Shown: positions 48,018 to 59,641 of the stretch, piece after piece
How positions within the stretch are numbered: position 1 is the stretch's first letter
How the letters are laid out: every line of letters starts with the position of its first letter
Assembly (NCBI RefSeq): GCF_019649055.1
Contig: NW_026570228.1
Coordinates: forward strand, 2,339,547 to 2,403,546
Length of the DNA: 64,000 nucleotides
Reading direction: 5' to 3'
Source: Paramacrobiotus metropolitanus
Taxonomy: Eukaryota; Tardigrada; Eutardigrada; Parachela; Macrobiotidae
Made by a program: the position numbers and the translations under genes
Notes under the pieces: model-generated
Told to the model about the DNA's origin: nothing
What the model saw: the letters and a program-made list of their open reading frames with translations, nothing else
Databases searched by the model: none

Positions 48018-48972
48018 TTATTTGTTCAATGTTGCGCCCAGTAAATTAACATCCGAGACAGTCGGTAGTGTGGGTGCATAGTGCAGTACTTCAAATATCT
48101 AAACTAATATCTGTGCTCGTATACTTACACGAACACTTTCGGGAACTACAATCCGCCAACACCGCCGAATACTGGTGTTAACTGGTAAGCGTCCTGTGCC
48201 ACCATATCCGTAACCGCCGCCGTAACCTCCGTAAGGGTCACCGTAACCAGCAGGTGGTTGTGGCACACTGGGAATCGCTAGATTTCCCATTCCGCTCGCA
48301 TTACTGAACGCATTCATTTCTCCAAACATTGCAGCGTACAAAGGTACTGCAAAAAATCATTACAATTACTACGAGTACGCAAAATCCAGCTAATGTAGCC
48401 GGCCGTAAAACGTTGATATTAGCACAAAACTTTTGTCGTAATTCAAAAAAATAAAGGTATCAATTCAAAAAAATAAAAAAAGTTCATTTCTGCGTTTAGA
48501 GATTGCAAAATACTTGTAGGTGCTTAAAAATTATTAAGGAACTGCAGTTATTTGTAGGCGTCATAGGAGCCACAGGAGTGGTTTTTTGTTAAATAATGCT
48601 TGTACTCCGTACATATGTAATGTAATGAATATAATTATTGTACCTGTAAGGAAATTCTAGCGTTGCTGTTAGCTATAATCGCTTACTGTTTTCAGATAAT
48701 GAAGCACTTGATTTGAGTAGCTGATTACTTCAACGAAGACAACAAGCGTTTGTCCATACTTAGAATGGTCATGCCGAGGTAATCGAAGATGTTGACATCT
48801 CCGTTTTCCGGGATCCCGCCCACTCCCTGATACACTGGGCCGTTGTATCCGCGAATACCCGTGCTGTAGCCGCGACGGCCACCATATCCTCCTGATACGT
48901 AATTAGACTTTGAACCAGCATACGATCGACTTTGGCGAACGAGCCCGGCGGTTGCTAGATTGTGTGTGGCAC
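48018..48972 (-). CDS. Gly/Tyr-rich protein gene (5' end not found), inside the transposon
   Basis: Three exons can be linked: 48760-48972, about 48,167-48,346, and a last exon ending at the stop 48018-48020. The first has GGYGGRRGYSTGIRGYNGP and a DVNIFDYLGM block. The second has MFGEMNAFSNASGM and a run of GYG/GGY repeats. The last encodes an HYAPTLPTVSD tail. The donor of the middle exon is uncertain (48,167 or 48,129 are candidates). A signal-peptide exon would be expected upstream; 49,050-49,127 has a hydrophobic start (VRLIGLLLLIQAL), but its phase does not fit. Composition resembles secreted cuticular or silk-like Gly-rich proteins, not transposon proteins. It may be host cargo. Function unknown. 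Confidence 0.5.
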
Positions 48973-49984
48973 CTGGAAAGCCAACAATTTACCGCTCTGA
49001 TAATACAAATAAGTATCACCAATATATCTCTGGGATTGTCATAAAAAAATCGCAGAGCTTGTATTAATAGCAAAAGCCCGATTAATCGCACGTTTAAGCG
49101 GGAATGCGTTAGAGAATTTGTCACCATGCATAAAGGTCACAGTGCAGCCCACGCGCCTAGTACATACCTAATACTGACTAAACGCAAATAATCCGAGCAA
49201 TCATTTTTTCAATGAAACGAATATGCGCGTTAAACGGTCCAGTGCCAATGAATTCGATCGCTTAACAAGGAATCTGTCAAATAAAAATTCACCCGGCCGT
49301 GATTTTTATACTGCAAGCTCGTCCGATAAATAAACGCTAATCCCATAATTAGAACGGCATTTTGTGGACTAATTAATGTGCTGTACATGGAGTGTACTAG
49401 CTGTGGGATGGTTGCTTTTGCACGAAATAAAAGGCACACAGAAAACCAGGTTCGTAATAAAATACTAAATTTCATTACTGTTTTATTACGATTTAGACCT
49501 TGTCCAGAATGTAAACACAGGTATACAAGTACAGTTCGCATAAATTTAGCCGGCATTAACCATCTCTCAAAGAAAAATGCAAACACACGTACAGCTCGCT
49601 CAAATTTAGCCGGTAACAGCCGCACAGCAAAACGGAATTTATAAGCACAAATTCATAAGCGCACGTCCCTTCCAATTAACGTTGAAAAACTGAAAAATTA
49701 CATTTCTGCGCAGATATCAATGCCATTAAAAATTATCTACTGCGATGGGAATTTAAAAACTTAAGAAAGCGTAACCTGCTCATTTTATTGGTAAGTCTAG
49801 TTAGCTATCAATGCCCGTCCATTAGTCGTTAACACGATCCGCTCGACATCGGAATTACTTCCACCCCATAATTCTGCAAGAAAAAACTGCCATAAATAAT
49901 CCGTCTTCTGTCGGCTGACACTATCGAAAAAAACACGGAAACTAGCAGTACAAAATTAAGGCATCAACTAATTACCTTGCTGTT
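48973..49984. other. Transposon interior between Gly/Tyr-rich gene and HECT gene
   Basis: About 1 kb holding short ORFs on both strands (49,230-49,644). A repeated TTTAGCCGG(C/T)A(T/A) word occurs near 49,545 and 49,605. No recognisable gene. Confidence 0.4.
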
Positions 49985-52900
49985 TTATTTGAACTGGAAA
50001 TACCCCTGCATCTTGTTGTCGACGGCGGCAATGCAGTCCTGCAACAGTTCTAGAAGTTTCTCTTTCGAATGCACTCCAATCGGCAGCTTCAAGATGTTCG
50101 AACATGTTCGCGATGTAGGCCGACGGTTTCCATCACGTTCAGCGAAAAAATCGATGGAAATTCTCGGTACAGCAGGTATGATGTTCGATCCGGTAATAAA
50201 TCTAAGCAGTTGTTTCCGTTCGCGAGAGTCCAGATCATCAACGCAAATCTCATCCAGCCACGCAACCATCTGCACTTGTTCTTCGGTCGCATTTGCCTCA
50301 TTCAGTTGTCTGAACTGCTCTAACAAATCGCGGCCTTCAATCACTGATCCGGCATAAAGGCCTTCTTCAAAAGGTTTCCAGTCGAGTCGCATTTGTAACA
50401 GTTCCTGTAAACCGAATGTGTGAGAAGCAAAAATTTATGAAAAGATAAATACATACTTTCCCCATTTTCCCAGCCGTTAATCCTTCATACACGAACTTCA
50501 GATTTGCAGAACGCTTGGTGCAGAGCTCATAGACAGCCATGTAACGGCAAAGCGTTTCCCGACCAAGTTTAACTAATGATGCCCACTGCAAATAAGTTAA
50601 ATAATAATCGATGAAAAGGCCGGTCGGTATTTGGTGGTTTTTTTATTTACCGGGAACGCAGGGTTACTCTCTGCCCACATGCTAAAATTCGCCATTTCTT
50701 CTAAGGCAATCTCGCCAGGGCCATGCAGAATGTCCTGGATAATATCTCCTATGGTTGGTGCGAAGACAAAAATGTCATTCAACTGGATTGGTAGGTTCAA
50801 CAGATAACGTAACGCGGAGGAATTAAACCAGTCCGGGAACGGGCATCCATGCAAGATGCCCTCGCGAAGCAGAAATCCAAATGCACGTAGTGCATTGTGT
50901 CCTTCCTCCGTAAAAATTGGGACAGCGGTAATTAGCACAAACCCCTCATCATCCTCTTCATCTTTTGAATATCCATCAAATAAAGCAATGCCCAAGTTCG
51001 GAATGAGGTATTTTCGAAATCCGGCAAGCAGCTGCGCGATGCATTCTTTGTACGGTCCATTACAATCAAAAGCACTACAAAAACACAGCACTATAAAAAC
51101 ACAGTAATAGACCTTAAGCTATGAACTATGATTGAAATCATACTTACTCGCTTTACGTATGCTATGCCATGCTGTGCTTTACAGCAGCTGAATACAACAT
51201 GCAGTCGAAGTAAATACTGGTCAATATAACGTTTTCAACAATTTTTGCTTACTCGTCCATGCGTACGGTCATCCTTCCAATCTTCGCTAAAGCGTCCGCC
51301 CGAGCCAGATAAAAATCGATGTAATTCTGAACATTGTCGTTTTCACCTGGGATCCAATCAAAAAAAATTTCCTTATCCGGGCTGTCCGGTTTGTCCATAG
51401 GGAAGACGCCGGTAACGTTAAAGCAAAGTTCCTCTCTCAAATCTCGCAGTGTTAACCGGCTGCTGGTTGGCGCAGGCAACTCTACAGTACCCATATCCAA
51501 TTTCTGAAATTTATACGAATGAATTGTTAAATTAAATACTGCAGAACCAACGCTGATTTACCCTAGGTACATTCCGCCCGGTATTTTCAGCTTCGTCCGC
51601 ACTACCGCCTTCTGAAGCATCCACTGTTATAACGTCCAGAACCGTTCGCCTTCCACTTAAGCTTTCGTTTTGTTGCGCTCTACTCAACGCAGAAGAACCT
51701 CTAATGCCACTTGGAGCACGCCGTGGAGATGACGGAGGAGAAGGTGAATCATCGAAGCAGAACACTCGTGGAGATCTACCGGTCCCGCGGTTTATCCCGG
51801 ATGTACTCTGTCCAGATGTGCCAGGATGTCCGGATGTACTCTGTCCAGATGTGCCAGCATGTCCGGATGTACTGGGCTTAGATGTGCTAGCATGTCCGGA
51901 TGTACTGGGACCAGAGATCGTATCAAACTGCTCGTCTAAGTAAAAAAACTGATCTGACCAAGTACAATCATTTGAACGATGTTCTTAATTTCGAAATGTT
52001 AGGCATAATATTACCTTCAATGCCATACAGCGTCAGATCAGCCACAGAAACACCTTTGGACTGAAAAGCAAAGAAATCAAAGTGCGGCATGTCAGATTTC
52101 AGCTCAAAGAGTCTAATTTCTGCATTGTACTCGTACTTACATCTGCTAACTGCTGCACAACGTCCAGCGGAATTGTTATCATCCCTTCCCTGATGGCGAT
52201 ATACATGCGACGCCGCGACTCTTGTGGAAGCTTTTCGGTGTATCTGAAGATCGTAGTGTAATTCAACATTTCTGAAACATTTCCGTGCATTTAAAAACAG
52301 ACACATTTCTGTGCATGCCTGTGGTATTGTGACCAAGTAGTGGAGGAGAGCGGCAAATCCCATGAGTGAACATTGTTTCCTTCTGGTTTCAACTTCGACT
52401 TGTTCTTATTCATAGTATTCGTAGGAATGCGGGTGAGCCGAATCCACGGCCGACCTTTCAGAAAATGATTAAACGCGGCCATGATTTTGGCATTGATGAA
52501 GTCTCCAGTGAGATTCAATTTTTCGAAATTGATATCTTTTACGAGCCCAGCCAAATGCATCAGTTCCATTTCGTTTGCACCGTCACTGCAAAATGTACTT
52601 ATGTGGACATATAAAAGGCCGACAAGCCATCGAAACACTATGCACTGGTGAAGCACAAAAAAAATAATTTTAAGTGAAGGCCATTAATAACATTTAAAAT
52701 TATTTTCAAACATCAGCATACGAACGAAAGCTGTCATCAGTTTACATATCGTTCATTCGTTAGAATAAGCTTTAAAAGGCTGAACTGCAGCAGAAGTTAA
52801 TATCCAGTACTTCAGTTTAACAGTTTAAAGTATCGAAAAACCATACTTATGATAGATTTTTTACATTACGCATTTTAAAAAACACTTACGTTTGTCTCGC

Positions 52901-53638
52901 AGTCGGAATCCCATGATTGTCATTATATCGAAAACAGTACACCGTCCACTTATGCACCCACGCGACTTCTGGATCCGTTTCTTCAGCAGGCGGCGCCGCC
53001 GGCGTCGGTGGCGCCGGAGATCGCCAGCTTTCTCCTCGGAAGCGCTTCGCCCCTCCTTGACCGCGGCCGCTATTCCGACCACTGGGCGTTGAGGAAGCGA
53101 AACTGGATGTCCCAAAACCGCCAGATGCAGGAAACCCATATGTTTTCGGCCCACGGACAGGGAATCTTGGAATCCCAGATAATCCCGCACTGACTGGACT
53201 GCCGGATAGTCCATATTGCTGCATCATGGTCGGCTGCAACACGTTTCCACGCATCCCGAACCACGTATTCGTATTATCAAAAGAGCTGCGGACCATACTT
53301 CCCGTTGCCGACCCACCGAATCCTCCGTGCACTTGCTGTCCACCCTTTCTGACAGTACTGATAGCATACTGTCCAGTTCTACTGGCATTCGTCGATGTGG
53401 CATCGGTTACGCTGTTGGCATTCGCTCCTTCTGGGTTTCTGGATCGCTGGTCCACTTCGGCTCCGATAATCGCGATCCCGTTAGCCAAAACATGCATGCC
53501 TAAGTAATGACCACATCCTTGATTGCTGCATCGGCTTCGTCCTACCGAGCCACTCCAAGAAAAATCCATTTCCTGCGGTAACGGAATTTGACAGCCGCAC
53601 CCCTGACATCTATAAACGAATTCTACGGGCTCCGCCAT
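49985..53638 (-). CDS. HECT-domain E3 ubiquitin-ligase-like protein carried by the transposon
   Basis: Predicted ubiquitin ligase of about 884 aa. Exons: 52890-53638, about 52455-52585, 52141-52271, 52015-52060, 51562-51935, 51253-51503, 50651-51074, 50457-50585 and 49985-50404; the donor at 52,455 is the least certain. The start at 53638 gives an N-terminal cysteine cluster (CQGCGC...CSNQGC), probably zinc-binding, then a Gly/Ser-rich stretch. Exon 5 carries 11-residue STSGHAGTSGQ-type repeats. The C-terminal half is HECT-like: NGPYKECI, FITGSNIIPAVP and the active-site block RPTSRTCSNILKLP. Its cysteine (about residue 846) lies about 38 residues from the end, the usual HECT position. It is reminiscent of G2E3-like HECT proteins, which I recall as expanded in some fish and cnidarians. 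A role in transposition or host defence evasion is speculation. Confidence 0.82.
51799..51913. repeat. 33-bp tandem repeat (about 3.5 copies) in the HECT gene coding exon
   Basis: Units GGATGTACTCTGTCCAGATG... at 51799, 51832, 51865 and a partial at 51898 encode repeated 11-residue Ser/Thr/Gly/His units on the minus strand. The period is a multiple of three, so the frame is kept. Likely length-variable between copies. Confidence 0.9.
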
Positions 53639-53846
53639 AATGAAAAACCAAATGCGCACTGCGCAAAACAAAAAAGTCAAATACTTCCACTAAAATGCGG
53701 TTATGAGGCCCACTCAACATTAAATTTTAGAAATAATCAGGGAATTACCACAAGCATCTAATTTTGCCGCGTAATCCAGAGGCGGCAATCACGGTTTTAC
53801 ACAAGCATTAGTCAGAAGGGGCCAATGATATGCTACTAGCTCGTAA

Positions 53847-55106
53847 TTAGCCAATAGCGATCCTGGCAATACCGGCGGTATACTGATGGGAACCAAAAAA
53901 CGCACCCCATCGGCGGTAATTTTCATGTCCATATGCCGCCATTATCTGTATTGTCAACCATTGTGTACTGTTATCAAAATGCACTTTACCGCCAACCGAA
54001 CTGCGATCATACAAATTTAAAACACTTAACTGCTTTTTCTTCTTCGTAACCAAAAAAGTACCACAAAACAATATCCTCATCATTGCAAATGTTTGTAAAT
54101 ACAGTAGTGAAAAAAAACAGAATATTAAGGCAGAAAACCTAACCAACCATTATGGAGGCTTAAAACAGAAGCATTTCGAATCACGCCGAACAAGCAAATA
54201 CAAATATTTTGGCACTGGATTTCGATTCATATAAAGTCGACAGATTTATTCCATGTGAAAGGTCGAATTTCGCAATCCAGAATAACATCACTGGCATGCC
54301 ACGACTCAAATGGACTGCTAATACTTACTTGCCTGCCACACAGCATACAAATCACTTTCCCATGTACAGATACTAGAGGGTAGTTTTGCATTATACTTCT
54401 CAGTTCCATCCAACCATACGGATTGGAGACTATAAAATACAAAAAGTAACCCTTAAGTCATTAGTTTCTGACCACATAAATCATGATAATAAACCTAAAA
54501 AATGACTGAATAGCAGCCGAAGTTTAAAAAAAGCTGTTAGAATAAGTACAGTCAATGCTTACTCTGCTCCCAAACTGAAGGCCGTAATGCTTTTCACGGG
54601 CTGGTGACTCTGTCGACTCTTTTACTTCATTCGTTTTTCGTCAAGTCCTTTTCTTTCCCTCCTATACCTGCATCATGCAGATGCATATATTTCCAACTGA
54701 GATGTTTTTATGTCGTACACGAATAATAAAAGTGCACCGACGGTCTTACACGGTAATTCACGAGCAGTTACGGTATATTTATCATTATCTCAACAAAGGG
54801 AAAACCACGGGGACTGTTACGGGACATCACCACAAGTTCATCATTTTTTGTTTGCTGATTGCTGACACCGCTCCTACTTACACGGCAACGGAAAATAGCC
54901 TTACCTTTGGATCCAGCGTGAACATTTGGATGATCTCGTTTCAATTGTTTGACCAGCTGTAGAGACCGATCACGACTCATTTCCGTAAACATCAGACCAT
55001 GTTCTTTTTGGCTCAACTGAGGCAACTCGATAGAAAGCTTGTTGAAGGATGTCACACTGGCAAGGCGCTTGGCGGCTGAATTCACTATCAGCTCCACCGG
55101 TGACAT
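53847..55106 (-). CDS. Small transposon-encoded protein with CxxC motif, unidentified
   Basis: Three exons join in phase: 54905-55106, 54329-54429 and 53847-54029, about 161 aa. The first exon has charged helical sequence (QLVKQLKRDHPNVHAGSKG). The second has NPYGWMELRSIMQNYPLVS then ICMLCGR, a possible half zinc site. The last ends GAFFGSHQYTAGIARIAIG. An acceptor just upstream (about 55,122) means 54905 could belong to a longer transcript, so the start is provisional. No domain recognised. It lies between the HECT and integrase genes on the same strand. Confidence 0.45.
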
Positions 55107-55179
55107 CACCGTCCTCCACCGCTAAAATGCGTTAAACTTTGGCATCTCAAACCTTCCGCTCCTCGACTTTTCGTTGAGC

Positions 55180-55443
55180 TTAATTGTGATTTTTTGCTAA
55201 TTTATCCGCTTCCCGTTTGGCCAAAAGCAGCTGCCTGCATCGCATTTTCCGGGCAGCTTTTAAGCCATTCCCACCATCTGGAGATGCGGCGCGGTCTGTT
55301 TCATCACAGCTTTTGCGCAACTCGTCTTCCACACAAGATTCCCGCGAGGAAGCCGGCCGAGGAGAATCAACACCACGATTAGATGATAACAATTGTCGTT
55401 GCGCAACGTCTCGTTTGCCGTAGTCCGCAAAACATCCAGTGAT
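55180..55443 (-). CDS. Basic/acidic ORF in the transposon, possible terminal exon
   Basis: From an acceptor-like AG at 55,444 an open frame runs 87 residues to a stop. It is rich in Ser, Arg, Glu and Lys (SSRESCVEDELRKSCDETD; RKMRCRQLLLAKREADKLAK) and predicted largely helical. Its upstream exon was not found. It may be the 3' end of an unlinked gene. No family recognised. Confidence 0.3.
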   Translation of the reverse strand: MTGCFADYGKRDVAQRQLLSSNRGVDSPRPASSRESCVEDELRKSCDETDRAASPDGGNGLKAARKMRCRQLLLAKREADKLAKNHN

Positions 55444-56186
55444 CTATTCCTGCTCTCCGAACCCGAGGAGACATCTTCATGTACCGTTTCCGGATTTAGA
55501 CCAGGAGTTACCAGATATTGCACTATACAACAAAATAAAAATAAGATATAGTATACGACACAAAACAGAGAGGCAAGCAAAACAATCCAAGTAGCTTCTG
55601 CTATACGAAACAATGCAAGTCCGACTTTGTAATGTAATAGTGAAACTAACCATATACCGTACGCCCAGCAAAAAAAAGGCAGTTAAATGGCAGTATCCTG
55701 CCGTAACATTTTACTGCACTGTGGCATTTGTTATGGATACTTCTATCTCCAAAAACGACTAACAGAACAGCCCACAAAGGATTCCGTTTTGTCACCAATC
55801 ATTACATAGTTTTTAATTTGTTATTAACGACGATATAAGGGTTTTGTAACCTAACGATTCTAACCATATTTTACGTTGTAACTGTAAAGTTACTGTACTA
55901 TTATCAACATTTTACGCTGTTTAAACGTTTTCCTCTTTTCACTTACTGTTCTGTGATGTCCGAATTCCAAGATTCTACTCGCTCTTTCCTTTCCCCAAAA
56001 TATCAATCTTCTCCACTCATAAGCACAACTACCACGAAACATGGCTGGCAGGAAAAACGCTTCATTGCTTTTATGCGCATAAAACCATTTACCGCGTACC
56101 GGATATAAGAATAAATGGATGCCTGGTATCATCCGCGCACTCGCAACGTCAACTCACTTTGCAGACACACAAGAAACAGTCTTTCT

Positions 56187-58352
56187 TCAATCAAAATGAT
56201 GCTCTATCAATTCCTTAGCTGCACGAAAAATGTTGACTCCATAAACTCCATCATCCACTGTAACATCGATGCTAGTCCGTATCAAATGAGCTTCATCAGG
56301 AAAGCTACTAATCACATCCATGACCGGCACTGAATCTCTGGAATGGGATACTTGGTTCCGTATATATTCCGGAAAATTTTGAGGTTCATCTACATCAGCA
56401 TCTGGCAATTGGTTATCTTCACTTAATACTTGGTGTAGCGCGAATCCTTTCAGTCCTTCTTGCTGACAACCGAGAAGGAAAAGCTGCCTTGGCGACTTCC
56501 CGCCTTCCGTTCTAAGCTTATGGTTATTGAAGAACGAAATGAAATGCTCAAGCTTTTCTTGGATCTTTCCCAGATAAACCAAATGTAAAATCATCATATC
56601 GCGGGGGCTCGTGAAATCCAAAATTCCCAAGTTTTCCATGTGTATAAAAACTGATCGGAACAGCTTAATCACAACGCGGCCTAAATCCCTCCACAGCCGT
56701 TCTATCCGCTGATTGTGAACCGACGGTCCCATAATGATGCTTGCGCGATTTTCTCCCATGTAATGTTCCATCCAACGTGCTACTCCAAAATTTTCCCCTA
56801 AATTTAACGATGAACAAACGTGTTAACCGCAAATTAGGCAACTGTCTCGCAGAATACTTAAAAAAACAAAATATTGGTGACGCATCTACGGTTACGAGTA
56901 ACACGTGTACAGGATGACCACTGCATAATCTTCCGATTTTCAGCGCCGCCAAAAAAAGATAATAATATCCGTTGCTCCTGAAAAACTGTACTCGAAAAAC
57001 TGTACTCGACGCTGTTAACAGAAATGCACATTTATTTTGAAATTCTTAAATATATTACAGCAAAAGAAATGTAACGTAGTATTGTAGAGAAATAGGTATC
57101 TGTAGCACTTCCCACTCACCACCACAATCGCTTCTCACTCTCGACGGTACACCCCACGCTTCAGCGCCAGCCAAGAATGCTTGCAGCACCGTGCTAGCGC
57201 GATTGTTAGTGGCAACGACAAGCGAAATAACCGATCGCGAATATCCGTCGATAATACCATGAATCACGAATCCCCATCGCACTAACTTATGATTCCCATC
57301 AATATGCCACAAAGCATTCGGTCCAGAATTTGAGTACACGCGTCGCGGAACAAAATGGAAAAATCGGTTGGCTACTCCGTATGGATCAAGTCGTTTCAAA
57401 GAAGCCAAAATTCGTCTGCGTTGCACCATCAGTCCGCCCGCTTTCAGCTGGCCATGAACGTAACGACAACCGACATTCGGGAATGAATTCAAAATATCCG
57501 CAATCACCAAATCCAAATTATCATCCGTAATGTCTACAAACTTCGACGCAAGCAAATTCAGTTATAACTAATTAAGCACTGAATACAGCTATGACTTACA
57601 GCCACTAAGCCTTTAAATAAATCAATGAAATTCTAGTCAGTAGTCTCAGTACCAGTGTCTAAAAACTAAAACCATTTACTGCATTTAACTGCCGTTCAGT
57701 ATAACATAGCAAAACCAGCAAATAATACTGGTAACAAAACAGAGCGGCATAGAAATATTTTTACCGCAAACGAGCTGTGTGAGTTCATTATTATGAGAAA
57801 CTAATAATAGAAATCTATAACGGTTTCAGCTGTGGATGATAAAAAATAGGCTTACCTTTTGATTGAGGTTAGCTGCTGCCAATCTGTAAGTAAGTGTCCT
57901 ACGCGATACTCCATAAAACCCAGCAATATCGTTAACAGTGAATCCTTCTAATCGTAGATGAGCCAAAGCATCCTCCGGAATCAATATTTTCCCGTACGAA
58001 TTAGTGTCCAAATTGATCGCAAAAATAGACCTCGTTCCATCCTCATCTTCTTGAAGTAACCCCCGTAAATCGTCAGCACAGTGTACCAACACATCGAATA
58101 ACTCTTGAGCTTGCACAGTCTGTTCCTCCGGATAATTTTCGCAAATGTTTCGCGTGTATCTGTTAAAATGGACAGTTATAAAAAAACAATCTCGCCAACA
58201 GTTTCTTTTCCAATCGCTTCCTACCCAAGTAAATAATCTATCTGCGTTAGCGCACCGTCAACGCCATCCTGATCGTGATCCCCATTCGGAGCTGTCAGGA
58301 ATCGCGCAGCACGCCTTACAACTGAGTACGCAAATTCATAGAACTGATCCAT
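56187..58352 (-). CDS. DD35E integrase/transposase
   Basis: Likely the enzyme that moves the element. Four exons join in phase: 58225-58352, 57856-58159, 57120-57540 and 56187-56797, about 487 aa. The N-terminal part includes a helix-turn-helix (FTVNDIAGFYGVSRRTLTYRL, about residues 118-138). The rve-fold core has D225 in ALWHIDGNHKL, D282 in VRSDCGGEN and E317 in HNQRIERLWRD. The last two are spaced exactly 35 apart, the retroviral-integrase-like pattern. Splicing between 57120 and 56797 rebuilds the DCGGEN block, confirming the intron. No chromodomain, protease or reverse transcriptase adjoins it. Similar stand-alone integrases occur, from memory, in cnidarians, fishes and mushrooms. The frame appears intact. 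Confidence 0.9.
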
Positions 58353-58633
58353 TAAAATGCCGTTAGCTGTACATTAAGAGAGACGATAGAAGAAAACAAA
58401 AGGAAAAAAAAGGAAAACTTTGAAAGAAGCTAAGGAGCCAGCGTTTCAACGGTAAAAAACCAAAACAATCCAGTACCGTCAAAAGCAAGATTCCAGCACC
58501 AACAAGGACTTCCAGCGAAATACGGAGATCCAGTAATTTCCCTGTAATTGGACGGGTGGAATTGGAATTTGGAAAATTGCGAAAAATGTCAGCGTCCGTA
58601 GTTTGCGCCTCCGGTGCACGAGACGGCACTTAC

Positions 58634-58926
58634 AATCACATCAAGACATTTGTCAGAAACATTTGTCTGAAAGTTTCTGGCATTTGTCAGTAACATATGT
58701 TTGAATGTTTCTTACATTTGTCAGTAACATTTGGCTGTGAAATTTTTTTTAAAAACATTTGTCTGAAAGTAAAAAACATTTGTCCGAAACATTTGTCTGT
58801 TAAAAATTTTTTAAAAACATTTGTCTGGTAGCAAAAAACATCTGTCAGTAACATTTGATTGAAAACTAAAAAGCATTTGTCATTTAGCATTTGTTTGTAA
58901 AACCTTTGCGCAATCGGTACACCATA
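58634..58926. repeat. Right terminal inverted repeat with iterated CATTTGT motif
   Basis: Reverse complement of the left end, extended by a few extra CATTTGTC(T/A)G units on the inner side. Differences from the left repeat are mostly single bases and A/T run lengths. The outer 50 bp are almost identical to the left end. Confidence 0.88.
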
Positions 58927-58931
58927 TATAG
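58927..58931. repeat. Target-site duplication TATAG, right copy
   Basis: Five bases directly after the right terminal repeat, identical to 44635-44639. Confidence 0.7.
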
Positions 58932-59640
58932 CACACACATTTTTATCCTGGAAACAATGCCATTTAAAATACTGTCTAAACCCAGTCGGCTATTTTACTT
59001 ACGCTTTAGTTTTTTGACATCAGCATGGCTGTGTTACAGAAGAAACACGGAAAATCCGAACACCAAAACCTGCGTCGGTGCTACTATGAGCGTGGACCTG
59101 GTGAAGGTTCACGCGTAGGAACAGAATTGACGTGATTCTGCCTACCAAAAAGCCTGGCAGTGCTATAAAAGCGCCTACGCTACAGAAAGCGAGAAATGGC
59201 GTGACTGCTAGGAATTTATGACAAGACTAAATTCGATAGAATTTCCTCATCGACAACTCCGCATTGCTGACTGCAGCAAGCACGTGGAAAAATGCACGTA
59301 GCCGCCACACAGTGCGGGTGCGTGCAGAACAACGATGCTTCCGCCACGCGTAAGGCGGGCGTGCAGCAAACACAACAGACTGCCAAAGCGAGGGTGTACG
59401 CATGTACGCCTGCGCTCACATGCCTCTGGGAGGCTGAGCTCCGTCGAAGCAGAATCCACGTCCAATTCCTTGGGATCCTTGACGGCTCGTCTGTGCGATT
59501 AATAAAACATCGAGATTTAATCTCTTTTAACATCACAAATTCCAATTACATGTGTGAATAAAGAGATCTCGGAACAAAAGTAAAAACAGTAAAAAATATC
59601 AACAGAATTCATTATCAAAACGACTAGGATCCTCCGACTC
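58932..59640. other. Right flank of the transposon, no gene recognised
   Basis: Contains overlapping ORFs on both strands at 59,216-59,561 that are Cys/His-rich by composition but show no domain pattern. Nothing further supported. Confidence 0.4.
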
Positions 59641-59641
59641 T

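Larger units (their letters stand above)
44640..58926. mobile_element. Large integrase-class DNA transposon, 14,287 bp, with accessory genes and host-derived cargo
   Basis: Bounded by inverted terminal repeats starting TATGGTGTACCG at the left and ending with its complement at the right, flanked by a 5-bp TATAG duplication. The minus strand encodes a DD35E integrase (56187-58352), a HECT-type ubiquitin ligase (49985-53638), a small CxxC protein (53847-55106) and a further basic ORF (55180-55443), all spliced. It also holds a beta-spectrin relic (+) and a Gly/Tyr-rich gene (-) that look host-derived. No reverse transcriptase, LTR, helicase or polymerase was seen, so this is neither a retroelement, a Helitron nor an obvious Polinton. 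The near identity of the terminal repeats and the intact integrase frame suggest fairly recent activity. I cannot place it in a named superfamily. Confidence 0.85.

Noticed and set aside
54467..54720. tRNA or small RNA genes in intergenic parts
   Set aside because: No stretch showed the A-box/B-box layout of a tRNA or another recognisable RNA fold on reading; a covariance-model scan was not possible.
44640..58926. Alternative element termini TGGTGTACC...GGTACACCA (TG...CA)
   Set aside because: These retroviral-like ends would leave only a 2-bp TA flank match. Starting two bases further out at TATGG gives a 5-bp TATAG match, so the longer version was chosen, though the alternative is not excluded.
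44640..58926. Element as a Polinton/virus-like or retroelement
   Set aside because: No DNA polymerase B, capsid, ATPase, protease or reverse transcriptase motif was found in any frame I read.
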